Shown: positions 1 to 5,038 of the stretch, piece by piece
How positions within the stretch are numbered: the first letter of the stretch is position 1
Layout: the number at the start of each line of letters is the position of its first letter
NCBI GenBank assembly: GCA_045596485.1
Contig: JAZOCL010000116.1
Coordinates: forward strand, 1-5,149
Direction: 5' to 3'
DNA: 5,149 bases
DNA from: SIG440 sp045596485
GTDB lineage: Bacteria; Bacillota; Clostridia; Monoglobales; Monoglobaceae
The notes under the pieces: generated by a model
The model's input: only the letters and a program-made list of their open reading frames with translations
Database searches by the model: none
Told to the model about the DNA's origin: nothing
Made by a program: the position numbers and the translations under genes

Positions 1-148
1 TTTTGAATACCTTAATGTTAATTCTCTGGAGAATAACTCTGGGTGCCGATTCACAAAGGTATGTATCATTAATGTGTCCGTTTCCGTAACCTTCGATATT
101 TGTTTCAATATTAAACTGTGCACAAATATCCTTCAGACTAAATTCCAT
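1..148 (-). CDS. Phosphotransferase, NahK-like sugar kinase (N-terminal part only)
   Basis: Only the first 49 codons are present; the gene continues past the left edge. The start is ATG at 148-146, with an AAGGA purine stretch about 11 bases upstream inside the preceding gene. Residues 21-30 read YGNGHINDTY and residues 38-49 read VILQRINIKVFK. The G-x-G-x-I-N-D-T-Y loop followed by an ILQRIN strand is typical of the phosphotransferase family that includes N-acetylhexosamine 1-kinase (NahK), where this region forms the nucleotide-binding N-lobe. Members phosphorylate a sugar at C1 in the cytoplasm. The start codon overlaps the end of the nucleotidyltransferase gene by 11 bases, so the two are probably translationally coupled: kinase makes sugar-1-phosphate, the partner makes the nucleotide sugar. 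The actual sugar (GlcNAc, GalNAc, galactose or other) cannot be read from this fragment. Confidence 0.8.
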   Translation of the reverse strand, partial: MEFSLKDICAQFNIETNIEGYGNGHINDTYLCESAPRVILQRINIKVFK

Positions 149-986
149 CGTAATATCCATCCTTCACAAATTTTTCCATTGCCTCAACAACGGTATCTTT
201 ATCTTCTTTATAGGTAACACCGTACCATTTTTCGTCTGTTTCAAGAACTCTAACCTTTTCGCCCTTGGTGCGAATCATATTGTCCACAACAAAGGGAATA
301 TAAAATTCATCCTTCAGAGGATTTTTCAGATTTTCAAGGAACTTCACAAAATCCGCCTCAACGTCTCCGAACACCGAGGGGAGAAGTCCCCACATATTCA
401 TCGAAACAATTGTCTCAAGCGGAATACCGCTGTTTCTGTCAAGGTCGGTATGCTCAACAACACCCCTGAGAATTCCCTCCTGAACATCGCAAACTCCGCG
501 TGAAACCGTTCCGTTTTCGGTGATTGTGTTGCCAAGAGAAAAACCCACCATACAGGTCTCATTGTTCTCAACAAGATTATCGTGAAGAATCCTGAAGGAT
601 TTCTGACCGTAATAGTCATCGGCATTAATCAGTGCAAAGGGTGTGTCAACAGCATCCTTTGTGCAATAAACCGCGTGACCCGTTCCCCATGGCTTTGTTC
701 TTCCTTCGGGAACCGAAAAGCCCTTTGGCAATGTTTCCATATCCTGAAAAACATAATCAACATCGGTCATTTTTTCAATTCTTCTTCCGGCAATTTCACG
801 AAAGTCCTTTTCGATGTCGCGTCTGATAATAAAAACAGTCTTGTCAAAGCCTGCCTTCACAGCATCATAAACCGAAAAGTCGAGAATGATTTCACCCTTC
901 GGTCCAACGGGAGCAATCTGCTTAAGCCCGCCGAACCTGCTGCCCATTCCTGCTGCCATAATTACAAGCGTTGTTTTTTGGTTCAT
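138..986 (-). CDS. Sugar-phosphate nucleotidyltransferase
   Basis: A complete 282-residue protein of the nucleotidyltransferase (NDP-sugar pyrophosphorylase) superfamily, which joins a sugar-1-phosphate to an NTP and releases pyrophosphate. Visible motifs: the nucleotide-binding loop AAGMGSRFGG at residues 11-20 with KQ at 22-23 (a variant of GxGxR...PK), PWGTGHAV at 99-106, the metal-binding NADDYYG at 121-127, NMWG at 197-200, EFYIP at 227-231 and WYGVTYKED at 254-262. Length fits the single-domain members without a left-handed beta-helix. The start is ATG at 986-984, preceded by AGGAG (999-1003) at 12 bases. Its stop overlaps the start of a NahK-like kinase gene, which suggests a salvage route from free sugar to an activated UDP- or other NDP-sugar; substrate and nucleotide are inferred, not visible. 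A divergent AraC-type regulator sits upstream. Confidence 0.88.
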   Translation of the reverse strand: MNQKTTLVIMAAGMGSRFGGLKQIAPVGPKGEIILDFSVYDAVKAGFDKTVFIIRRDIEKDFREIAGRRIEKMTDVDYVFQDMETLPKGFSVPEGRTKPWGTGHAVYCTKDAVDTPFALINADDYYGQKSFRILHDNLVENNETCMVGFSLGNTITENGTVSRGVCDVQEGILRGVVEHTDLDRNSGIPLETIVSMNMWGLLPSVFGDVEADFVKFLENLKNPLKDEFYIPFVVDNMIRTKGEKVRVLETDEKWYGVTYKEDKDTVVEAMEKFVKDGYYDGI

Positions 987-1105
987 TTCAATTCACATCT
1001 CCTAATGATATTTTTATCCTGTGAAACACAAATCTGAGGCGTTATGTCAATTACACAACACCACACATAATCCGATTTCAAATTTTCTGTCTATTACTAT
1101 TATAT

Positions 1106-1134
1106 ATTATAAATTTCTTTTTGTATTTACTTAA
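1106..1134 (-). promoter_or_regulatory. Candidate promoter of the nucleotidyltransferase-kinase operon
   Basis: On the minus strand TTAAGT (1134-1129) is followed after 17 bases by a perfect -10 box TATAAT (1111-1106). The -35 box matches the consensus at only three positions. A second TATAAT lies at 1104-1099 with no better partner. The predicted start near 1099 would give a leader of about 110 bases before ATG 986. The surrounding 1081-1240 is strongly AT-rich, as expected of a divergent promoter region. Confidence 0.4.
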
Positions 1135-1169
1135 AAATAACTTTCTTTTATAAAATAATCCCTTTTCTA

Positions 1170-1198
1170 TTGATTTTTTAAGATTTTTTTGCTATTCT
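1170..1198 (+). promoter_or_regulatory. Candidate promoter of the AraC-family regulator gene
   Basis: TTGATT (1170-1175) and TATTCT (1193-1198) are 17 bases apart, each matching consensus at four of six positions. An alternative -10 is TATATT at 1211-1216, with a weak -35 at 1188-1193. The region is so AT-rich that chance matches are likely. The following Shine-Dalgarno GGAGGTG (1241-1247), 7 bases before ATG 1255, is strong. Confidence 0.3.
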
Positions 1199-1208
1199 TT
1201 AAAAAGAA
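1195..1208. repeat. Perfect short palindrome in the divergent spacer, possible operator
   Basis: TTCTTT (1195-1200), AA, AAAGAA (1203-1208) form a perfect inverted repeat overlapping the candidate -10 region of the regulator gene. It could be a repressor site, but it is short and AT-rich, so chance is a serious alternative. Confidence 0.22.
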
Positions 1209-1254
1209 CATATATTTTTAGAATATGCAAAATTCATTGCGGAGGTGAAAACCT

Positions 1255-2184
1255 ATGTCAATCCATACAGGATATGACCTGGAAAACACTCTTGAAATCG
1301 GAAAGCTTTTTTCGGTTCACTATTTTGAATATTCAAAGGATTTCTGCTTTCACGGCGAAAAGCACAGCTTCTGGGAGCTTGTTTATGTTGACAAAGGCGA
1401 GGTCACCGCAACAGCCGATGACCGTGAAATAATCCTTTCTCAGGGTCACGTAATTTTTCACAAGCCAAACGAGTGGCACAATATTCGTGCAAACGGCAAA
1501 ACTGCGCCCAACGTTGCCATTGTTAGCTTTGAATGCACATCGCCTGCAATGGATTTTTTTGCCAACCGGGTTCTCAAAGCAGGTCAGGAGCACAAAATTC
1601 TGATTTCAAAAATTCTTTCAGAATATACAAATGGTTTCTCCACTCCCCTCAATGACATATTAATTACTACCCTGGAGCAAAAAGAGCCCCGTGCAGTAGG
1701 CTGTAACCAGCTGTTAAAGCAATACATCTGCGAATTATTGATTTTGTTTCTGCGCCAAAGCACTCCACCCATACAGCGCCGCAGCTTTGCGGTGAACAAT
1801 TCGGGTTCAATGCTTAACATTCTCGAAAGCTTTATGATGGATCACATATCCGAATCTATGTCAATTGATCGGCTGGTGAATTACAGCGGTCTCAGCCGAA
1901 TGGGAGTGAACCGGCTTTTCAAAATCAACTATGGCGTCAGCCCCATACAGTATTTCATACATATGAAAATTGAGCTGGCAAAAAAATATCTCCGTGAGGA
2001 CAACTACAACATCTCCCAGATTTCGGAGCTTCTGGGCTATTCAAGCGTGCATTATTTTTCGTTGCAGTTCAAAAAAGAAACAGGAATGTCCCCCACCGAG
2101 TATTCCACCTCAATCAAGGCTATGTCTCCCCTCGACAGCGCCGCTCTTGAATTCAAGGCTCCAAAAAAGATAAAGACTCCTTGA
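1255..2184 (+). CDS. AraC-family transcriptional regulator with cupin sensor domain
   Basis: A 309-residue protein with the two-domain plan of AraC/XylS regulators. Residues about 25-95 form a cupin-type sensing domain: a HGEKHSFWELVYVDKGE segment at 33-49 and FHKPNEWHNI at 68-77, both typical of the jelly-roll fold that binds a small sugar-like ligand. Residues about 186-285 form the C-terminal DNA-binding domain with two helix-turn-helix units, one around 203-224 (SIDRLVNYSGLSRMGVNRLFK) and one around 252-274 with the usual ISELLGYSSVHYFSLQFKK core and the closing GMSPTEY (277-283). A 25-residue Lys/Pro/Ala-rich tail follows. It is transcribed away from the nucleotidyltransferase-kinase pair, so control of that pair is the natural guess, but ligand and targets are unknown. 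The gene ends 30 bases before a terminator hairpin and is probably monocistronic. Confidence 0.9.
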   Translation: MSIHTGYDLENTLEIGKLFSVHYFEYSKDFCFHGEKHSFWELVYVDKGEVTATADDREIILSQGHVIFHKPNEWHNIRANGKTAPNVAIVSFECTSPAMDFFANRVLKAGQEHKILISKILSEYTNGFSTPLNDILITTLEQKEPRAVGCNQLLKQYICELLILFLRQSTPPIQRRSFAVNNSGSMLNILESFMMDHISESMSIDRLVNYSGLSRMGVNRLFKINYGVSPIQYFIHMKIELAKKYLREDNYNISQISELLGYSSVHYFSLQFKKETGMSPTEYSTSIKAMSPLDSAALEFKAPKKIKTP

Positions 2185-2210
2185 CCAAAGCGGAGCCCCA
2201 AACAACAGCC

Positions 2211-2247
2211 AAAAACCCTGCCGCATTTTTGCCGCAGGGTAATTTTT
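2211..2247. terminator. Bidirectional rho-independent terminator
   Basis: ACCCTGC (2215-2221) pairs with GCAGGGT (2234-2240), with a further GC/GC pair inside past one mismatch around an ATTTTT loop. On the plus strand the stem is followed by AATTTTTATT; on the minus strand it is followed by TTTTTGG. It lies between the converging AraC gene (stop 2184) and phosphatase gene (stop 2246) and can serve both. Confidence 0.88.
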
Positions 2248-2701
2248 ATTCTTTCTTCAATTTCTTCATCAAGCCTTCGCAGCCTCTAACCACATCATGG
2301 TAAGTCAAGTCAAAGTTGTGGGTATACCAAGGGTCGGCAATGTCTCCGTCCTCTTCTGCAAAATCGAGCAGCTTAAAAATCTTTCCTTCAGGGTCTCCAC
2401 CCGTTATGTGAAGAATATTCCTGATGTTTGCGCTGTCCATACCGATTATATAGTCATATCCTGAATAGTCCGATTTCTCCATATGTACAGCAGTTTTCCC
2501 CGAGGCCGAAATTCCAACCTCCGCAAGCTTTGCACGGGTTCCGGGGTGAACACCGTTTCCAATTTCTTCATAGCTTGTGGCAGCCGACGCAACCGAAAAT
2601 TCACCTTCCATCCTTTCCCTCTTCAGCATATCCCGAAGAACAAATTCCGCCATGGGCGAACGGCATATGTTACCGTGGCAGACAAACAGAATTCTTTTCA
2701 T
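2246..2701 (-). CDS. Low-molecular-weight protein tyrosine phosphatase
   Basis: A complete 151-residue cytoplasmic protein of the low-molecular-weight phosphotyrosine phosphatase family. The active-site P-loop CHGNICRS is at residues 8-15, with Cys8 as nucleophile and Arg14 binding the phosphate (C-x5-R), directly after the first beta-strand as the family requires. The general acid is Asp123 in ADPWY (122-126), followed by conserved aromatic residues. Length is normal for the family. The start at 2701 is supported by GAGGT (2710-2714) 8 bases upstream. The gene begins 20 bases after the stop of the cyclo-ligase gene and is probably co-transcribed with it; no functional link between the two products is known to me. 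Physiological substrates cannot be inferred: relatives act on phosphotyrosine or phosphoarginine proteins. Confidence 0.93.
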   Translation of the reverse strand: MKRILFVCHGNICRSPMAEFVLRDMLKRERMEGEFSVASAATSYEEIGNGVHPGTRAKLAEVGISASGKTAVHMEKSDYSGYDYIIGMDSANIRNILHITGGDPEGKIFKLLDFAEEDGDIADPWYTHNFDLTYHDVVRGCEGLMKKLKKE

Positions 2702-2721
2702 TTCATTTTACCTCATCAATC

Positions 2722-3282
2722 TTATTCACATTTAACAATTCCCTTTTCAGTAACCAGATAATCCATTTTTATATCGTGTTCCTCGAAGGGTATCTCATCA
2801 CAAATCTGAAAGCCGTAGCAGAAGCCCACCTTGACCGACGGACAGTTTTTTAAAAGCATATCATAGCAGCCCTTGCCAAAGCCAATCCTTGCACCGCTTC
2901 TGTCAAAGGCAATCCCTGGGACAATAATAACGTCTGTTTTCGACATATCTGCTTCTTTCCATTTCGCAGGCTCCCTGACCGAAAATGCTCCTGCTATGAA
3001 CTCAGTCTCCTCCGTAACAAGGCAAGGCGTTATCCTGCCGCTTTTCTCGTCAGTAACAGGAAGAAGCACCGATTTTCCGTCTTGAAAAGCCGCTTTCATA
3101 ATTTCTGATGTGTCGGTTTCGTTGCCCAAAGGCATATAAAGCATAAACTGCCTTGCCGACTTATAGAACTCACTCAAAAGAAACATCTGAGCCGCCGCCG
3201 CACTTTTTTGAGCGGCTTCAGCCTTGTCCATTGCGGAACGTTTTTCTTTAATTGTTTTTCGGATTTCTTTTTTCATCAACAT
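2722..3282 (-). CDS. 5-formyltetrahydrofolate cyclo-ligase (methenyl-THF synthetase)
   Basis: The enzyme converts 5-formyl-THF with ATP to 5,10-methenyl-THF, returning a stored folate to one-carbon metabolism. With ATG 3282 as start it has 186 residues, the usual family length. Visible features are the basic N-terminus KKEIRKTIKEKR (4-15), MLYMPLGNETDT (47-58), VPGIAFDRSG (121-130), the phosphate-binding GFGKGCYD (134-141, family GxGxGYYD, here with Cys) and EEHDIKMDYLVTEKG (167-181). In-frame starts exist at GTG 3285, ATG 3282 and ATG 3276. I chose 3282 because a GAG lies 8 bases upstream and the codon overlaps the stop of the preceding reading-frame remnant as TGATG, a common coupling arrangement; ATG 3276 gives the more family-like MKKE start and is possible. 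No strong Shine-Dalgarno site is present. The phosphatase gene follows after 20 bases. Confidence 0.92.
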   Translation of the reverse strand: MLMKKEIRKTIKEKRSAMDKAEAAQKSAAAAQMFLLSEFYKSARQFMLYMPLGNETDTSEIMKAAFQDGKSVLLPVTDEKSGRITPCLVTEETEFIAGAFSVREPAKWKEADMSKTDVIIVPGIAFDRSGARIGFGKGCYDMLLKNCPSVKVGFCYGFQICDEIPFEEHDIKMDYLVTEKGIVKCE

Positions 3283-3371
3283 CACTTCATCTCATACATA
3301 GCAGCAAGCTTTTTGCCGAATCCGCCATCTTTTTTTATATCTTCAAAAATATTTTCTTGGTTATTTCCCGA
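3282..3371 (-). pseudogene. Possible C-terminal remnant of an upstream gene
   Basis: An open frame of 29 codons bounded by an in-frame stop at 3374-3372 and a stop at 3284-3282 reads like a natural protein end: ...FEDIKKDGGFGKKLAAMYEMK. It has no ATG, GTG or TTG start and no Shine-Dalgarno site. Its stop overlaps the cyclo-ligase ATG as TGATG, the arrangement of coupled operon genes, and its codons (AAG, CTT, GCT, GGC) match the neighbouring genes. The repeat array begins about 19 bases upstream. I do not recognise the protein. A 29-codon open stretch can occur by chance, so this is a suggestion that an upstream gene was truncated rather than a firm call. Confidence 0.3.
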
Positions 3372-3389
3372 TTATAAAGATTTCAATTC

Positions 3390-3487
3390 TTTTCCCGTCG
3401 CTCAAGTGACATATCGCATCGCAGGTATATCGCACACGGTACATATCGCAAATTCTGCAACGAATTTATATCGCTGAATTCATTATA
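3390..3487 (-). repeat. Heptamer array element 1 (GCGATAT type) upstream of the cyclo-ligase gene
   Basis: On the minus strand the element reads TATAAT-GAATTCA followed by GCGATAT at 3474-3468, 3449-3443, 3433-3427 and 3417-3411, then a decayed copy GCGACGG at 3401-3395. Centre spacing is 25, 16, 16 and 16 bases. The first spacer (3467-3450) is a perfect hairpin, AAATTC-6-GAATTT; the 9-base spacers are only partly self-complementary. The element closes with TTGAG-C-GACGGGAAAA (3405-3390). It shares its start, heptamer plan and end motif with the array at 4829-5038. It lies between the malic enzyme stop (3533) and the cyclo-ligase start (3282), in the same orientation relative to the downstream gene as the other copy. 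Family name unknown to me. Confidence 0.72.
3482..3487 (-). promoter_or_regulatory. Perfect -10 box at the head of array element 1
   Basis: TATAAT reads at 3487-3482 on the minus strand, fused to GAATTCA of the array. At 17 bases the -35 position (3510-3505) is GCATCT, a poor match, so promoter activity is uncertain. If active, transcription would start near 3475 and give a leader of roughly 190 bases carrying the array ahead of the cyclo-ligase and phosphatase genes. No terminator is seen between 3533 and this point, so read-through from the malic enzyme gene is also possible. Confidence 0.35.
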
Positions 3488-3532
3488 AAACTATTGTGCA
3501 AATTAGATGCCGTCATTATTTTGATTTTTCGG

Positions 3533-4705
3533 TTATATTCTTGCAACGCCGCTCTTTCTTGCAGCCTCAGCAACTGCTGCTGCAACAGTTTTGCCTATTC
3601 TTTCATCAAAAGCCATAGGCAATATATATTCAGCGTTCAGCTCCTCATCCGAAACAAGTCCGGCAATAGCATAAGATGCCGCCATCTTCATTTCGTCATT
3701 AATATCGCTTGCGCGAACATCAAGCGCACCTCTGAAAATTCCGGGAAATGCCACTACGTTATTTATCTGGTTCGGGTAGTCAGACCGTCCCGTTCCTACA
3801 ACTGCCGCTCCACCTTCTTTTGCAACATCAGGAAGAATCTCGGGTACAGGATTTGCCATAGCAAAGATTATAGCTCCCTCATTCATCGTTTGTACCATAT
3901 CGGAAGATACAATATTCGGTGCAGATACGCCGATAAATACATCTGCACCCCTCATTGCATCCGAGAGATTTCCCTGAAGCTTGTCACGGTTTGTAATCTT
4001 TGAAAGCTCTTTGTGAGCGTCAGAAAGTCCGTCCATACCCTCGCAGATAATACCAAATCTATCTACCATAACAAGGTTTTTAACTCCCAGCTTCATAAGA
4101 TGCATACCGATTGCTGTTCCGGCACTTCCCGCACCGTTTATAACAACGCGGATATCGCCAATATCCTTCTTAACAACCTTTAATGCATTAATCATTGCAG
4201 CAGCAACCACGATTGCAGTTCCGTGCTGGTCGTCGTGAAAAACAGGAATATCGCAGATTTCCTTCAAGCGTCTTTCAATTTCAAAGCATCTTGGTGCCGC
4301 AATGTCCTCGAGGTTAATTCCGCCAAATGAGCCTGACAACAAGTAAATTGTTCTTACAAGCTCGTCTACATCCTGTGTTTTTATACAAAGAGGAAATGCG
4401 TCAACGTCTGCAAATTCCTTAAATAGTGCACATTTTCCCTCCATAACCGGCATACCCGCCTCAGGGCCGATGTCTCCAAGGCCCAGAACCGCAGAACCGT
4501 CGGTAATAACCGCAACCAAATTGTGTCTGCGGGTTAGTTCAAAGGACTTGTTTATATCTTTTTGAATTACAAGACACGGCTCTGCAACACCCGGTGTGTA
4601 TGCAAGTGACAGCTGTTCTCTGTTTTTAACGGGAGTCCTTGATATAACCTCAATTTTCCCTTGCCATTCCTTATGCCTTTCAAGCGCCTGTTCTTTAATA
4701 CTCAT
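3533..4705 (-). CDS. Malic enzyme, small bacterial NAD(P)-dependent form
   Basis: A cytoplasmic enzyme that oxidatively decarboxylates malate to pyruvate and CO2 with reduction of NAD(P)+. It has 390 residues, the length of the short bacterial type without a phosphotransacetylase-like extension. Visible motifs: LAYTPGVAEPC at 34-44 with catalytic Tyr36, TDGSAVLGLGDIGPEAGMPVMEGK at about 68-91 ending in catalytic Lys91, the metal-binding GGINLEDI (128-135, Glu133-Asp134) and FHDDQHGTA (157-164, Asp159), the Rossmann loop GAGSAG at 191-196, and ANPVPE at 284-289. I chose ATG 4705 because GGAGG (4714-4718) lies 8 bases before it; an in-frame TTG at 4720 would put that site inside the gene. The transcript probably starts near 5026 and carries a long structured leader made of array element 2. 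Cofactor preference is not readable with certainty. Confidence 0.95.
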   Translation of the reverse strand: MSIKEQALERHKEWQGKIEVISRTPVKNREQLSLAYTPGVAEPCLVIQKDINKSFELTRRHNLVAVITDGSAVLGLGDIGPEAGMPVMEGKCALFKEFADVDAFPLCIKTQDVDELVRTIYLLSGSFGGINLEDIAAPRCFEIERRLKEICDIPVFHDDQHGTAIVVAAAMINALKVVKKDIGDIRVVINGAGSAGTAIGMHLMKLGVKNLVMVDRFGIICEGMDGLSDAHKELSKITNRDKLQGNLSDAMRGADVFIGVSAPNIVSSDMVQTMNEGAIIFAMANPVPEILPDVAKEGGAAVVGTGRSDYPNQINNVVAFPGIFRGALDVRASDINDEMKMAASYAIAGLVSDEELNAEYILPMAFDERIGKTVAAAVAEAARKSGVARI

Positions 4706-4713
4706 TATCCTGT

Positions 4714-4718
4714 CCTCC
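4714..4718 (-). promoter_or_regulatory. Shine-Dalgarno site fixing the malic enzyme start
   Basis: GGAGG on the minus strand, 8 bases before ATG 4705. It decides against the upstream in-frame TTG at 4720, which would overlap the site and add five residues (MEDRI) not needed by the family. Confidence 0.9.
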
Positions 4719-4720
4719 AA

Positions 4721-4828
4721 TTACATATCGTATGTACTCTGTGTAAGTGTAAGCTTTTCTGCTTCGTCGCCAAAAACAGCAGGGTTAATAGCAATAAACC
4801 CCAATATAAAGTATTTAAAATTTGGGGT
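4721..4828 (-). pseudogene. Possible C-terminal remnant of a gene preceding the malic enzyme gene
   Basis: A 35-codon open frame runs from just after a TGA at 4831-4829 to a TAA at 4723-4721, 15 bases before ATG 4705. It reads like a protein end: ...INPAVFGDEAEKLTLTQSTYDM. There is no ATG start; a TTG lies at codon 9 without a clear ribosome binding site. The stop-to-start distance is typical of consecutive operon genes, and array element 2 begins exactly at the upstream stop. I do not recognise the peptide. It may be the tail of a displaced gene, a leader peptide, or chance. Confidence 0.25.
4722..4736. repeat. Perfect palindrome directly upstream of the malic enzyme ribosome binding site
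   Basis: TACATA (4722-4727), TCG, TATGTA (4731-4736) is a perfect inverted repeat ending four bases from the GGAGG site. On the transcript it could form a 6-base-pair hairpin next to the ribosome binding site; on DNA it could be a protein site. A tandem GTGTAA-GTGTAA lies just beside it (4741-4752). Role unknown. Confidence 0.4.
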
Positions 4829-4829
4829 T
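4797..4829. repeat. Inverted repeat in the malic enzyme leader
   Basis: AACCCCAA (4797-4804) pairs perfectly with TTGGGGTT (4822-4829) around a 17-base AT-rich loop. On the transcript it would form an 8-base-pair hairpin about 95 bases before the start codon. No T-tract follows on either strand, so it is not a simple terminator. Confidence 0.5.
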
Positions 4830-5038
4830 CATCCTATCCACTCAAACGAGATTGTTATTTCTTGCTAAATTATTCCGCTTTGCTCCATAGCTAAATAACT
4901 CGTTTGGAGTAGCTAAATTAAATTCGCCGTTAGCTGACCGTAGGTCAATTTAGCTACGAAGTAATTTAGCGTGCTTTAGCACATTTAGCTCGCCGCCAGG
5001 CGAATTTAGCTGAATTCAACTTTGTTGAATTCATTATA
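4829..5038 (-). repeat. Heptamer array element 2 (GCTAAAT type) with hairpin spacers, malic enzyme leader
   Basis: On the minus strand the element starts with TATAAT-GAATTCA and carries GCTAAAT at 5010-5004, 4989-4983, 4970-4964 and 4954-4948, plus a variant GCTAACG at 4934-4928. The spacers between them differ but each is a perfect inverted repeat; in plus-strand terms: TCGCC-GCCA-GGCGA (4990-5003), GTGC-TTTA-GCAC (4971-4982), TAC-GAA-GTA (4955-4963) and TGACC-GTA-GGTCA (4935-4947). Past about 4920 the heptamer continues in the opposite orientation, plus-strand GCTAAAT at 4912-4918, 4890-4896 and 4864-4870. The end motif is TTGAGTGGATAGGATGA (4845-4829), resembling the end of element 1. The strong promoter at its right edge would transcribe the whole array ahead of the malic enzyme gene. 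Confidence 0.78.
5011..5033. repeat. Long perfect inverted repeat at the head of array element 2
   Basis: TGAATTCAAC (5011-5020), TTT, GTTGAATTCA (5024-5033) is a perfect 10-base-pair inverted repeat with a 3-base loop. It includes two GAATTC palindromes and touches the last base of the -10 box. The predicted transcription start (about 5026) falls inside it, so it is likely to act at the DNA level if it has a role. Element 1 has only a single GAATTC at this place. Confidence 0.8.

Noticed and set aside
582..1037. Plus-strand open frame of 151 codons opposite the nucleotidyltransferase gene
   Set aside because: It is antisense to a clearly conserved enzyme, has no family features and no ribosome binding site; the same applies to the other antisense frames at 2428-2853, 3208-3477, 3494-4003 and 4596-4894.
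1045..1050. Perfect TTGACA on the minus strand as a second nucleotidyltransferase promoter
   Set aside because: The -10 position at 17 bases reads GTTTCA and no better -10 box is found at 16-18 bases.
3491..3532. Terminator after the malic enzyme gene
   Set aside because: Only a weak CCG...CGG pairing with a long AT loop is present and no T-tract follows, so the end of this transcript is undetermined.
4706..4720. TTG 4720 as the malic enzyme start
   Set aside because: It would place the GGAGG ribosome binding site within the coding sequence; ATG 4705 is correctly spaced from it.
4797..4829. AACCCCAA/TTGGGGTT hairpin as a terminator
   Set aside because: No T-tract follows the stem on either strand.
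4974..4980. CTTTAGC as an additional array heptamer
   Set aside because: It lies inside the GTGC-TTTA-GCAC hairpin spacer and resembles the heptamer only because of that loop sequence.
4864..5010. Heptamer array as a CRISPR array
   Set aside because: The repeat is only seven bases, the spacers are 9-19 bases and self-complementary, and orientation flips; none of this fits CRISPR.
3390..5038. The two arrays as ends of a composite transposon carrying the malic enzyme gene
   Set aside because: They are in the same orientation, differ in heptamer and length, have no visible target duplication, and no transposase is present.
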